Positions 55,801 through 63,784 of a stretch of DNA of 64,000 nucleotides are shown one piece after another. How positions within the stretch are numbered: the stretch's first letter is position 1; each line of letters begins with the position of its first letter. Under the pieces are notes generated by a model. That model ran no database searches and had not been told where the DNA came from. It was given only the letters and a program-made list of their open reading frames with translations. The stretch lies in the NCBI RefSeq assembly GCF_032854445.1, contig NC_088298.1, positions 22,221,295 through 22,285,294 of the forward strand, written 5' to 3'. The translations under genes were made by a program, and so were the position numbers. The DNA comes from Liolophura sinensis. Taxonomy: Eukaryota; Mollusca; Polyplacophora; Chitonida; Chitonidae.

Positions 55801-58800
55801 TTGTGAACTTTGTAACCCTGAATAGCAGTGACCTGTCTGTCTGTGTTTTCAGGACATGAGGTTTGTGAACATCATATTGCCAGCTATCAGTGACCTGTCT
55901 GTCTGTGTTTTCAGGCCATGGGGTTTGTGAACTTTATAATCCCAACTAGCAGTGACCTGTCTGTCTGTGTTTTCAGGACATGAGGTTTGTGAACATGGCA
56001 ATGCTAGCTATCAGTGACCTGTCTGTTTGTGTTTTCAGGACATGGGGTTAGCCCATACTGAGCAATTCACACAAACGTGTGAGGTGTGTGGTCTACCTGT
56101 AGCTGTCAACTTCATGAGTATCCACCAAGCGGCCTGTCAGGGCTACAGTAATGTAAGTTACATAGTGCTGATAGCCGTCATAATCACAGAAACATGAAGG
56201 ACAGTATTACACCATCAAGGCAAATAAAACACAGAAATGAAATGCATAGTGGATGAAAGACCATTTAATAATTTAAAACAATTATTTAGAATTTTTTGGA
56301 CCGAGCACATTATTAGTTTTAAAAATTTCTGTGGTGAAGTGTAGTATTCCAGAGGGTATCAGTGATGTCACATCCATCTTTTTGTTCAAATGCATTTTAC
56401 TAGCATCAAAAGTTCTGTTGAATCAGTCTAGTTTTCTGGACGGTGTTTAATGGTCTGTCATCTGATGTATATTTCAACTTAGCATTTTATTTGAAACATC
56501 CTGAGAGAACTGTGGGGGTGTAAAGAAATAATCCATGCAGTTTTATGAAGCTTGCATCTTATGTAACACAAACAAATAATTTTTTACCATCATTCTCGTA
56601 ATCAATGCATAAATTCCAGTGAATGATAAGTGTTTTAGTGGTTGTAAAGGTTGAACATTTACATCACTTGCATTTTGTCACCTAATCTTTTACAAAAGAA
56701 GAAACAAAAGATTATCAATTAACACATGTTGTTACCTTGGCTCAGGGAGAAATTATTTTTCATTTTGACTCATGTAAGAGATTTTGGAGAACTTCACAAA
56801 AAAAAAAGCAATGCTGTCAAAATCACAGTATAAAAATTTAGAGTTGGGCCCTTTTTTTTTTTGAAGGCAAACATACTTTTAATGATGGCCTCACTAAGTC
56901 ACACCACAAACAGAAAAAGGACAAAACAAAAGTCATTGGGAAAAAGTTATTGTAGCAGTTCCAAAGTACACAAAGGAAAAAAAGCATACTGAAAAAAGGA
57001 ATACAAAATGGAAGTCTAACTTGCTCAGTCATTTTAATGTCAGTCACACTTTCCGTTGACCTCTGTTAATCTAATGTTTGTTTTTAAATTTCAGAGAAAC
57101 TTAAACAACCGCTATAGAGTTGTCAGTCAGGAGGTAGGTTACACATATTTTATTATTTAGATAAAATCATGTGAAACATGCCTCTGAGAGCAAGAGAGTT
57201 AAGACAGCGGATGAACTGTGAAAACCATGAAATGTGGTTTGTGCTATATGTTGTTTTGGTAATTATCCGAAATCAATCTTAAATAACACAAATAAATAAT
57301 TTTTACCATCACTTTCATAATCAATGCATAAATTCTGGTGAATGGTGAGTGTTTTAGTGGTTGTAAAGGTTGAACATTTACATCACTTGCATTTTGTCAC
57401 CTAATCTTTTACAAAAGAACGAACAAAAGATTATCAATTAACCCATGTTGTTACCTTGGCTTAGGGAGAAATTATTTTTTTATTCTGACTCAGAATAAAA
57501 TTTATTCTAAGAGATTTTGGAGAACTTAACAAGAATAAAAAGCAATGCCATCAAAATCCCAGTAAAAAATCCCCTTGTTTTGAAGGCACACATGCTTTTA
57601 ATGAAGGCCTGACTACATCTCACCACAAACAAAGAAAAGGACGAGAAAACTCATTGAGAAAAATTTGTTCTAGCGGTTCCAAAGTACACGAAAAGCATAC
57701 TGAATAAAATAATACAAAATGGAAGTCTAACTTGTTCAGTTCATGTCAGTCACACTTTCCGTTGACCTCTGTTAACCTAATGTTTGATTTTAAATTTCAG
57801 AAAAACTTAAACAACCACCACGGAGCAACCGTTGTCAGTCAGGAGGTAGGTTGTACGTATTTTTATTATTTAGATAAAATCATGTGAAACATGCCTCAGA
57901 GAGCAAGAGAGTTAAGACAGGAGATAAAGTGTGAAAACCATGAAATGTATTGAATTGCTATATGTTGTTTTGGGAATTGGCCTTGTGGATATTGACCAGG
58001 AAAGGCCTTATTGGCTGATGGCTGGTATAAGAATGTCTGTGTGGACACATAGATACAAGATCAGTGTGAAATCATGCTAGTGGTGAGAAGTTGGCGAGAT
58101 GTCATCAGTTGTATTTGGCCGTGGAACTGTGAAATCAGTCATTTGTGATTAACCGAGAAGAAAATTTAAAAACATGCCGCTGTAGGCTGAAAAGAGCACA
58201 TTTTTTTATATCTGGTAGTGCCTGCTGCATAATTTTGCGATTTTTCCTGGCCATACACATAAAGCCTGAAAACGGTAAAGCTGGCATAAATCGCATAAGT
58301 CCATCGCATCCTCCATCTTTAACACACTGTACTTTATGTTGGGGGTGTGTTGCCTCTCAGCCAATGAGATTCGTTAAAACAGCCGGCTTGTTTGTGCAAA
58401 CTCGGAACCTACAACCAAGATTCAGGTTTCCCCTTCGTCAAGCGGAAATCATGGAAGCAACGTGAAGTACTGGCGGTTGGCAGGCCACGTACATTTTTTA
58501 CTGGAAATGTACGAACTCCACTTCGGCGGTTTCCGATGGAAATTCTCCTCCTAACACAGAAGACTTCAGACCTAGTTCTTAGGCAAAATGGAGTCGCCCG
58601 CAGCGGATTTTGGCGCTGAATTTATTTATAATTTATCCACTTGAGGTACACATTAGAAATTTTTTTATGGCATGCACATGCGAGGAAATGCATACTATTT
58701 TTAATGGTATTTGTTTGATATTGAAGCTTTCTTCTCCTTTAACTGAGTGCTAAATTGTAAGCAGTGGCAGTCACAGTGTACATACATGTACAGGTGTGGG

Positions 58801-61800
58801 GTATTTTCTGATTATTAAGAGGTGTAGGTCTCAGGATATCATTAGTTGTTGTTTACTTTCCTATTTTGGTGTTTTTCTGTGTTAACTTTCACCTTGTTAT
58901 CTGTGCCAAAAATGGTGTTCACAAGTGAGAGGTTAGAGCAAGGAACCATGACTGGTTAGCCCAGTATAATGTGACTGGATGGGGTGTCATGTCTGGTGTC
59001 TTCGACATGATGCTTCATTGGTGGCAGGACTTTAGTATATGGCCTCAACCTGCCAAAAAAATACTCAATAGACCCTTAATGACCCTAAATTTCGTCCATG
59101 ACTAACTTGCCCATTTTTCTTGACAGTGAGAAATCTATTAATTTCAGAAGTCTAGAGTGTTTATTAGGTTTGCATTGAACATGGGATGATATTGTATTGC
59201 AAAGTTTCAGCACAGAAAATACAATTTTCTGACATTTATTTGCCTAAGCAAAATGCACATTTGTGGATGATATTTATGGTCATTCAGGGTATGTACTGAC
59301 ATCTAATGACACCTTGTCATTATACGGCTGAAAAATGATCAAGCACAATGTTAAACCCCAAGCATACGTGTGCATACTTCGTCGTCAGCTTACAACATCC
59401 TTATGCGGGCAGAACGCCCAGATGTGTGTTTTCTTGAATAAGTTTATGCCTGAAAACAGTTCATTGTATTGGGATATTTATTCCATTTTCAACAAAAGCA
59501 TGGCCGTTTTTTTTTTTAGTTGTGTTTTGGTTTTTTTGAGTTTTCCAGATATGTTTTTTTTTAAGCAAGTTCGTCCCATTGCATACATGTAGCTTTTCCA
59601 TGACGAGTTACCGATACCAAATGCGTTATAGGCCATTTTGTCTGTTTTCAACAAAATTTTGGCTGTTTTTTTGTTGTTTTGGAGTTTTCTGTGCTCCTGT
59701 GCTAATAATAAGGTGTAAAACACCAATCAAATAAATCAATAAATTCAGTTGAATTAAAACTTTGTGGGTGTATTGTAACCTTTTCCAAATTGGATAAGAT
59801 TCCTGAGATATACCAAAACATGCGTATATGACTGGTGTCAAATTTGTTTAGGGTTAAGAGTATATGTGTAGCTGATTAGACATATTTTTTTCTTTCTTCT
59901 CCACTTTCCCAGGGGTTGTGGCTGACCCCTCAGACTTTTGCTGGTCTAGGCACGCCTTCATCCTGCAGCTCTGGTACCTGCAGACTTCCTAATCAGGTAT
60001 GTATGAAGCCCGTTTATAAGAATCCAAGTTTTACCATCCTGCAAAAACACATTCAGTTTTATTTTAACTTTTTGAATTTAAAATACTTTTAAATACATTT
60101 TAGCCCATTACTGCAGTGATGTCATTCAGGTGATAACGATTTTAGTATCAGCAGCAAAACATGGTGTTATTTATTTTCTTATTTGATTGATGTTTACGCC
60201 ATACTCAAGAATATTTCACTTATACAACGGCGGCCAGTGGTGGGAGGAAACTGGACACAGCCCGGGGGAAACCCACGACCATCCGCAGTTTGCTGGAAGA
60301 CCTTCCAGCTGGAGAGGAAGCCAGCATGAGCTGGGCTTGAACTCACAGCGGCTGCATTGATGCATAAAATCTTAAAACTACCTATGAAAAGTTCATGTAA
60401 TGTTAAAGGTAAGATGTTTGCGAATCCCAGGGGCATGTGTGGACAAGTGGTTAACATACCAGCGGGGCACAGTAACTCTCCCCAATGCGGTCGCTGTGAG
60501 TTCAAGTCCATTTTATGATGGCTTTCTCTCCAGCTATATGTGAGAAGGTCTGCTAGTTTGGTGTTATAACTCTGAAACCTCTCTGTGAGTTCAAGTCATA
60601 TGATGGCTTCCTCTCCGGTCTATGTGAGAAGGTCTGTCAGCATGGTGCAAAAACTCAGAAGCCTTTTACTGCTGTGAGTCCAGCACATGCTGGCTTCCTC
60701 TCCTTTCGTACATGGAAAGGTCTACCAGCATGGCGCAATAACTTAGGAACCTCTCAGTAATGCGGCTGCTGTGAGTTCAAGCCCAGCTCATTCTGGCTTC
60801 CTCTCCAGTCAATGTGGGAAGGCCTGCCAGCAAGCATTGTTTTGCCGACAGCTTTGCCCAGTTTCCTCTCACCATAATCCCGGCTATATACCTCAGTATT
60901 AGTGAATTATCCTTGAATACAGTGTAAACTACCAATCAAATAAATGGATTGTATGAATCCCTGCATGCAGGAAACTATCTTTGTTTATAATACAGGAATT
61001 CCAGAAGCTTTTTGCATGGGAAGAACAACTTCCACTGCAAATTATGCAACTTTTTTTTGTCAGTCTACTAAGAATAATGCTGTCAGAACAGATTTGAATA
61101 AACATCTAGCAAACATGCACAAGGTTTAAAGATGTACACTATAAATGAAAATTGTGGAGATTGATTCTATGTTACCCCAAAAGTTGCATTTATAAAGGCA
61201 ACTAAAATGTCTTAAAATATTGTTTTGTTTTTTTTTTGTGCTGAAACTAACCATTTTTTCTGGAGGATATCATCCTACTTGCCAAACAATTTTCAAAATA
61301 CCTGTCTGTGATTAAAGTAGAACGTTAATAATTAGGCAGAATTGACAGCTTGGTGATGGGTGAAATTTTTGTCATTGATCCTGTATGTTTTCATTTATAT
61401 ACATTTTGTAGTTTGTGGTTTTAACTATTCTTCTCATCGTGATTATTGTGATGGATTAAATAATTAGCTGATTAATATAAAGAATGTTCTTGTTGTTTAG
61501 ATGTCCAAAAAGAAGGAAAAAAAGAAGGAAGGTCTCAATTATTGCAAAGTCATTTTGAAAGAACTACTTGCGAAGAAGCATGCTGTGAGTAACTTATGGC
61601 TTTGCATCAAGGGGTTAATGGGGTACCATCGTACATGTGTCATGGAAAGACTTGAACAAATCCATACATGCATTGATAAAGGTGCTCACAGGGAGTTTAA
61701 AAACCACAACTCTGTTTTCGTGATGTTGCACAATCAAGATAGCACAGTTCAGTGTGAGCAAAACTGCAAACAAATTGCAAAAAGTGTACAGTTTAGTAGT

Positions 61801-63757
61801 CAGCATATACCCAGGTGATTTTTCAGACTAGCCCAAATAATTTCCTTTAACAAAATATGAAGTCTGTCTACACGTTATCATCCAAAATTGGTAATAAATT
61901 TCATCAAATTTATAACGCAACTTGCTTTATAACTTTTTCAGACTTTAGAATCTGATACTTTCTGAAAGGCAGTAATTTGAGCTATTCTGAGAAAATGGAG
62001 AAAATTTCTTTTTATTTGCGAATATGAATACTTTGACCAAGGTCTTCGGTATAGCTTCTTGTAGTGTACGTTGTATACCTTGTGTTTTTTATTTTGATGG
62101 TGCAGAGCTATTCTTGGCCCTTCCTCAAACCTGTGGATGCCAGTGTGTTAGGATTGAAAGACTACCATCAGAGAGTGAAGACCCCCATGGACCTGGGCAC
62201 TGTCAGCGTGAGTTTCACTTTGTTCTCCAGTATTGTCCCCACTTGCTTCAAATTCTGACCTGCAGGAATTTCTGTACAGCTGACATGGCCTTTGTATTGA
62301 CAGTGTGTCAAACAGTGGGCTGATTAGAACACGTCAAGACAAACAAATCCATTTCAAGTTCTCATTATGAATCAAATTAAATTTTGTATTTACCTCCGGC
62401 GTTAAGAATGCAGGCATATAAAGGTAGGTGGGAAAAAGTTAGATGTCACAAAATTGAGAAGGCTGCATTCATCGAACTTCAAAATTCGATGAATGCAATT
62501 ATTTTCAAATGTCTTGGCGTGAATGATGTTATCTGCTTTTGTCTCTGTACACTTCATGTATTCAGGGACCAGTAGATATTCTCTGGTGAATTGCATGAAA
62601 AACATGTGATGTTACATAGTGTAAATCTTCAAACTTTTCAACCAATAAAGCATTTTTTTCAGTGGAATTCACGCATTCAATTATTATGAAAATGATATCG
62701 AAATTGATATGTTTGTGTTGTTAAAGATGCAAGTTTCATAAAACTGGACAAAGTATTTCTCTACATCCCATAGTTCTCTCAGAATGTTTCAAAATTTTGG
62801 CAGCAGAGGTGGTTGAAAAGGTTGAGGAATTAGGTTATTGACAACATTCCATGTTGGAAATTTTGTCAGCTTGACCAAAAACGGTTCAGTTAAAGGGATA
62901 CAGAATCAACACTGATTGGCTGACAATGGATATAGCATTTCCTGGGTTAAACCCTACAGGCTTGGTCACGCTTGAATAAATCTGCCATACCTAAAGTTCA
63001 GCTGAGGCTCGGCAAAGCCTGAACTTGACTATTTCTAACACCAGCCAATCAGAATAGATTGTGTATCCCTTTAAGACAAAATAATTGTCTGTGTTGTGCT
63101 GTTCAGATTGCTGAATCCTGTAAATAAAATATAGTTTACTGCATTTCACCTGAAGTTAAGCATTTTTCAGGTGACACATTTTGAGAGGTCCTGATTGATT
63201 GATACATCATATGGAGCCACAAAAAGTTTTGTCTGAAGCCTGATTACTTTCTTATTGGATATGCTGGTATAAAAAATATCATTTTAAGGTCTATTGTAAT
63301 TCTTCAACTTTTTCGCATGTTTGCAAGGTGTTTATTCAAGTATATTATGAAGGCATTATTCTCGGCAGAAGACTGATAAAATTATACTTTCTGTGAAGCC
63401 CTGAAAGTAGCCAACTGAACTAATGTAGTTTTGTCCTATAACGTCCCATTTAAAGGGTGCATAAATTGCACTGAAAGTTGCTCTTTCATATGCAGCATAA
63501 AACATCAATCAGTCATATGCGAGAAGCTTGAGGAATTAGGGTATATATGAGAATGCAGTCATTTATACTGCAAATTTTAGGTCTTTTAACATATTGTATT
63601 TAAATAAGAGCTGTATTTCATGTTTCAGAGAAAATTACACCATGGAGAGTATAGGGATCATAGAGAGTTTGCGGAGGACGTGCGTTTGATCTTCACAAAC
63701 TGTTACCGGTATAATCCCTGGCAAAGTAATGTTGCCAACATGGCCAGGAAGTTGCAC
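43440..63757 (+). CDS. BET-type (BD2-like) bromodomain gene with acidic repeats and a C2HC finger, 3' incomplete
   Basis: My gene model: leader plus first coding exon 43,440-47,210 (ATG 43,830), then 48,973-49,587; 56,039-56,152; 57,095-57,133; 57,801-57,845; 59,913-59,996; 61,501-61,584; 62,106-62,207; 63,629-63,757. Every exon ends in GT and follows AG, and all nine coding pieces are multiples of three, so the frame stays open for 1,531 codons. Domains: acidic 18-residue repeats (about 134-500), basic nuclear-localisation-like patch (about 674-695), SPS repeats (about 980-1,022), C2HC finger (1,346-1,365), bromodomain (about 1,436-1,531, closing helix cut by the next intron). The bromodomain is closest to BET BD2; no BD1 is seen. 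Inferred role: nuclear acetyl-lysine reader. The gene continues past the window edge, so an ET domain may follow. Joining of the first two exons to the rest is inference supported by phase. Confidence 0.75.
43830..47210 (+). CDS. first coding exon: acidic repeat region, NLS and SPS repeats
   Basis: A 3,381-bp exon (1,127 codons), by far the longest open frame in the window. Order: Lys/Ser-rich start; about 21 acidic repeats; a region with [12 protein letters not shown]; a basic patch [14 protein letters not shown]; two related basic motifs, [13 protein letters not shown] and [13 protein letters not shown]; four SPSK repeats; and an acidic end, [20 protein letters not shown]. It closes at donor AAAAG then GTAAGG (47,211). 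No enzymatic domain. Low complexity suggests a disordered, phosphorylated nuclear segment. Confidence 0.85.
44229..45329 (+). repeat. 54-bp coding minisatellite (18-residue acidic repeats)
   Basis: About 21 repeats of 18 residues, most starting with C-hydrophobic or charged-DDE. The N-terminal half is diverged ([18 protein letters not shown] alternating with [18 protein letters not shown]). The last seven are nearly identical ([18 protein letters not shown]), indicating recent expansion. Two irregular units (11 and 7 residues) break the register. Antisense frames of 113-233 codons over the same stretch are shadows. Confidence 0.9.
46768..46900 (+). repeat. 33-bp coding repeats (SPSK motif), four copies
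   Basis: Four units of 11 residues: [43 protein letters not shown]. Each has an SP site that could be phosphorylated by proline-directed kinases (inference). Confidence 0.85.
47270..47400. mobile_element. SINE relic at the start of intron 1
   Basis: AAGTGAAATACTCTTGAACA, CAGTGTAAAACACTAATCAG: decayed 3' part of SINE family 1. Confidence 0.55.
48063..48210 (+). mobile_element. SINE 3' half inside the minisatellite (1)
   Basis: Begins AGCAACCTGCTTATGGTCGT directly after array sequence AAAGGTCCTATC and ends in AATAAATAAATA followed by array sequence again. Confidence 0.8.
48327..48462 (+). mobile_element. SINE 3' half inside the minisatellite (2)
   Basis: Begins GCCAGCAACCTGTGAATGGT directly after GAAAGGTCCT and ends AATAAATCAATAAATA before AAAGGTCC. 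The junction GGTCCTGCCAGCAACC fits both the array (GGTCCTGC) and the SINE (GGTCTGCCAGCAACC). Confidence 0.8.
48690..48830 (+). mobile_element. SINE 3' half next to the minisatellite (3)
   Basis: GGGAAGGTCTGCCAGTAACC, GGATGGTCGTGGGTTCCC, tail CAATCCAATAAATAAATA. Confidence 0.8.
48973..49587 (+). CDS. second coding exon of the bromodomain gene
   Basis: A 615-bp exon (205 codons) starting after TTGTTGATGTTGTAG and ending before GTAAGA. The phase-0 start reads [20 protein letters not shown], which continues smoothly from the preceding ...SSPYEK. Later parts contain [19 protein letters not shown], a CEKCRKRH cluster followed by basic KRRVSADI, and an acidic [13 protein letters not shown]. No named domain is recognised. 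The exon start could also be one of several AGs between 49,000 and 49,030. Confidence 0.65.
49618..49676 (+). repeat. 28-bp G-rich minisatellite, left fragment
   Basis: Two to three units of GGGTTGTTCGTGAAGGGTTA type, separated from the main array by the Harbinger-like insertion. Confidence 0.75.
49677..50232. mobile_element. Harbinger-like deletion derivative (556 bp)
   Basis: Terminal inverted repeats AGCCCAGACTATCCAACATC on the left and, in reverse complement on the right, AGCCCTGTCAAGACTATTCA then ACATCTTTCA. It is flanked by TAA on both sides (49,674-49,676 and 50,233-50,235), the 3-bp target duplication typical of PIF/Harbinger elements. It sits inside a 28-bp minisatellite that resumes after it. 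The internal frame (next entry) fits the accessory Myb/MADF protein of that superfamily. No transposase is present. Confidence 0.75.
49933..50070 (+). pseudogene. MADF/Myb-SANT-like DNA-binding fragment
   Basis: 45 codons, [20 protein letters not shown] followed by [18 protein letters not shown]. The pattern W....L...Y...P.LY....DYKDRDKR is that of MADF or Myb-like domains, and PIF/Harbinger elements encode such a protein beside the transposase. The frame stops before the third helix, so the domain is truncated. Confidence 0.7.
50233..50955 (+). repeat. 28-bp G-rich minisatellite, about 25 copies
   Basis: Unit GGGTTGTTGGTGAAGGGTGG plus TAGGTAAA, with GGTAATGG variants. The G3-spaced clusters could form G-quadruplexes. 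The strand asymmetry leaves an antisense frame of 217 codons ([12 protein letters not shown] repeats), an artefact. Confidence 0.9.
51077..51325 (+). repeat. two-copy direct repeat of about 130 bp
   Basis: GGGGTGGTATTTTAAAAAGT ... CACAAGATGAATATTCC ... GTGTGTGCATATTTCC recurs, diverged, as GGGGTGGTATTTAAAAAAGC ... CACAAGGGGGATGTTCC ... CTGTGTGCATATTAAT. Confidence 0.7.
51488..52050 (+). repeat. dispersed AT-rich repeat, family E (second copy)
   Basis: Colinear with 22,430-22,830 (GTTCTAAATAAGC, TTGAATGTAAATTTATTAC, ATCAAAATTTTTGTTGAACA, GGTTCCAAATACCTAGTATA), here within the large intron. Confidence 0.6.
52330..52530 (+). repeat. dispersed repeat, family G (copy 1)
   Basis: AATTCCTGAAACTTTTTGCA, AAGAGCAACTTTCAGTGCCA, GATAATGCCTTCATAACAGG, ACACCTTGCAAACG. 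Recurs at 60,985-61,130 (plus, shortened) and 63,295-63,500 (minus), all within introns of the same gene. Confidence 0.75.
52907..53149 (-). CDS. antisense 80-codon frame in the large intron, unknown
   Basis: Minus-strand frame [20 protein letters not shown]...[20 protein letters not shown].... It lies in single-copy-looking sequence, has balanced residue composition and an amphipathic helix-like centre ([20 protein letters not shown]). No signal peptide, no domain I recognise, no clear polyadenylation signal or splice sites. The overlapping plus-strand frame (62 codons) is less protein-like. It could be a small gene, an exon or chance. Confidence 0.3.
   Translation of the reverse strand: MKISELPFDLASVFLRTQAVMRALDAFGRVHQSLEAEIRSNCLREKATTLHIVGITYGTGIHDWTAKKTVKSTIRQFKNH
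53176..53428 (+). mobile_element. SINE family 1, full length
   Basis: GGGGCATCTGTGGCTCAGGT, body, CACCAATCAAATAAACC. Flanked by TTTAAGAATC and TTCAAGAATC. Confidence 0.85.
53446..53685 (+). mobile_element. SINE family 1, second in a row
   Basis: Older copy 18 bases after the previous one: GTTTTTGCAGCACAGTGACC, GATCTGCCAGCAACCCACAG, CACCAGTCAAAGAAATAAAT. The flanks share AGAATCCCA. Confidence 0.75.
54128..54345 (+). repeat. dispersed repeat, family H (copy 1)
   Basis: TGACCATAAATTTCGTCCAT ... TTTTGTGACTTTTATTTGCT ... ATTTAGGGTATATATG. A diverged copy is at 59,080-59,300 and a weaker one at 54,670-54,900. Confidence 0.65.
54922..55005 (-). mobile_element. SINE family 1 fragment, 3' end
   Basis: TTAATTGGTGTTTTACGACA, TTTCACTTGTATGACGAGGG. 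Confidence 0.7.
55140..56038 (+). repeat. tandem array of 3' splice-site-like units before the zinc-finger exon
   Basis: About 62-bp units, each containing CCTGTCTGTCTGTGTTTTCA then GGACATGRGGTTTGTGAAC. The last unit supplies the real acceptor at 56,038 and the first bases of the exon (GACATGGGGTTAG). About 12 upstream units keep a pyrimidine tract plus CAG, with a further two decayed units at the left end. Units differ at few positions, suggesting recent expansion. Confidence 0.9.
56039..56152 (+). CDS. exon encoding a C2HC (UBZ4-like) zinc finger
   Basis: 38 codons, phase 0 at both ends (TTTTCAG acceptor, GTAAGT donor). It contains [20 protein letters not shown], that is CX2CX11HX3C, the exact spacing of RAD18/WRNIP1-type UBZ4 ubiquitin-binding fingers. 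The hydrophobic positions between C2 and H are also compatible. Ubiquitin binding is inferred from spacing alone. Confidence 0.7.
57095..57133 (+). CDS. micro-exon, first copy
   Basis: 39 bp, AAATTTCAG acceptor and GTAGGT donor, phase 0, encoding [13 protein letters not shown]. Its twin is at 57,801. Confidence 0.6.
57801..57845 (+). CDS. micro-exon, second copy
   Basis: 45 bp, AAATTTCAG acceptor and GTAGGT donor, phase 0, encoding [15 protein letters not shown]. Two codons longer than the first copy. Both being in frame allows inclusion of either, both or neither. Confidence 0.6.
58060..59900. other. intron without further exons; repeat family H
   Basis: 58,145-58,620 is less AT-rich and has a 106-codon plus frame without recognisable domain. 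59,080-59,300 is the second copy of repeat family H. 59,300-59,760 is T-rich and ends with a SINE tail remnant (GTAAAACACCAATCAAATAA at about 59,713). No extra exon seen. Confidence 0.45.
59913..59996 (+). CDS. linker exon of the bromodomain gene
   Basis: 84 bp after a strong acceptor (CTTCTCCACTTTCCCAG), donor GTATGT, phase 0, encoding 28 residues rich in Ser, Thr and Gly ([20 protein letters not shown]...). A disordered linker between finger and bromodomain. Confidence 0.6.
60170..60362 (-). mobile_element. SINE family 1, head truncated
   Basis: TTATTTGATTGATGTTTACG, CATACTCAAGAATATTTCAC, ending CTTGAACTCACAGCGGCTGC. Confidence 0.8.
60430..60945 (+). mobile_element. internally multiplied SINE
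   Basis: It starts with a SINE head (TGTGTGGACAAGTGGTTAAC) and ends with a normal tail (ACCAATCAAATAAATGG), but the segment from the B box to GAAGGTCTGCCAGC occurs four times at roughly 95-bp spacing (GTGAGTTCAAGTC near 60,495, 60,585, 60,676 and 60,770). Confidence 0.75.
60985..61130 (+). repeat. dispersed repeat, family G (copy 2, shortened)
   Basis: AATTCCAGAAGCTTTTTGCA, GAACAACTTCCACTGCAAAT, AAACATCTAGCAAACATGCA. Confidence 0.65.
61501..61584 (+). CDS. bromodomain exon 1 (helix Z)
   Basis: 84 bp, acceptor TTGTTGTTTAG, donor GTGAGT, phase 0. A lysine-rich lead-in ([10 protein letters not shown]) is followed by [18 protein letters not shown], which corresponds to the start of BET BD2 (..L.YC..ILKE...KKHA). 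It begins with ATG, so an internal start is conceivable. Confidence 0.85.
62106..62207 (+). CDS. bromodomain exon 2 (ZA loop, helix A)
   Basis: 102 bp, acceptor GATGGTGCAG, donor GTGAGT, phase 0. Encodes [20 protein letters not shown], then [14 protein letters not shown]. It has the WPF shelf, PVD and the PMD motif of BET bromodomains. Confidence 0.95.
62893..63073. mobile_element. MITE family F, intact copy
   Basis: About 181 bp with terminal inverted repeats of about 32 bases: left TTAAAGGGATACAGAATCAA, CACTGATTGGCTG; right (reverse complement) TTAAAGGGATACACAATCTA, TTCTGATTGGCTG. No coding capacity. Half copies at 24,205 and 37,880. Confidence 0.85.
63295..63500 (-). repeat. dispersed repeat, family G (copy 3)
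   Basis: Reverse complement of the 52,330 copy: GAAAGTTGCTCTTTCATATG, TGAAGGCATTATTCTC, CAAGGTGTTTATTCAAG. Confidence 0.75.
63629..63757 (+). CDS. bromodomain exon 3 (helices B and C)
   Basis: 129 bp, acceptor CATGTTTCAG, donor GTAAAT, phase 0. Encodes [20 protein letters not shown], then [23 protein letters not shown]. The NCYRYNP motif holds the acetyl-lysine-binding asparagine. In BET BD2 the next residues are normally PDHEVV with a hallmark histidine; here they are WQSNVA. The end of helix C is in the next exon, outside the window. Confidence 0.95.
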
Positions 63758-63784
63758 GTAAATACTTAAAATGTATAGGAATCT

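Larger units (their letters stand above)
56545..57975 (+). repeat. tandem duplication of about 710 bp containing a micro-exon
   Basis: The unit at about 56,545-57,265 and the unit at about 57,266-57,975 align throughout: TGCATAAATTCCAGTGAATG, ATTTACATCACTTGCATTTT, GTTGACCTCTGTTAATCTAA, the exon, and GTGAAACATGCCTCTGAGAG. Offsets of 706-719 bp reflect small indels. Confidence 0.9.

Noticed and set aside
58145-58619. Plus-strand frames of 75-106 codons in an intron
   Set aside because: No domain recognised and no fitting splice sites in the phase-0 chain of the host gene.
60960-61130. Possible extra exon before the bromodomain (frame with [10 protein letters not shown])
   Set aside because: The sequence is a copy of dispersed repeat family G, also found at 52,330 and 63,295.
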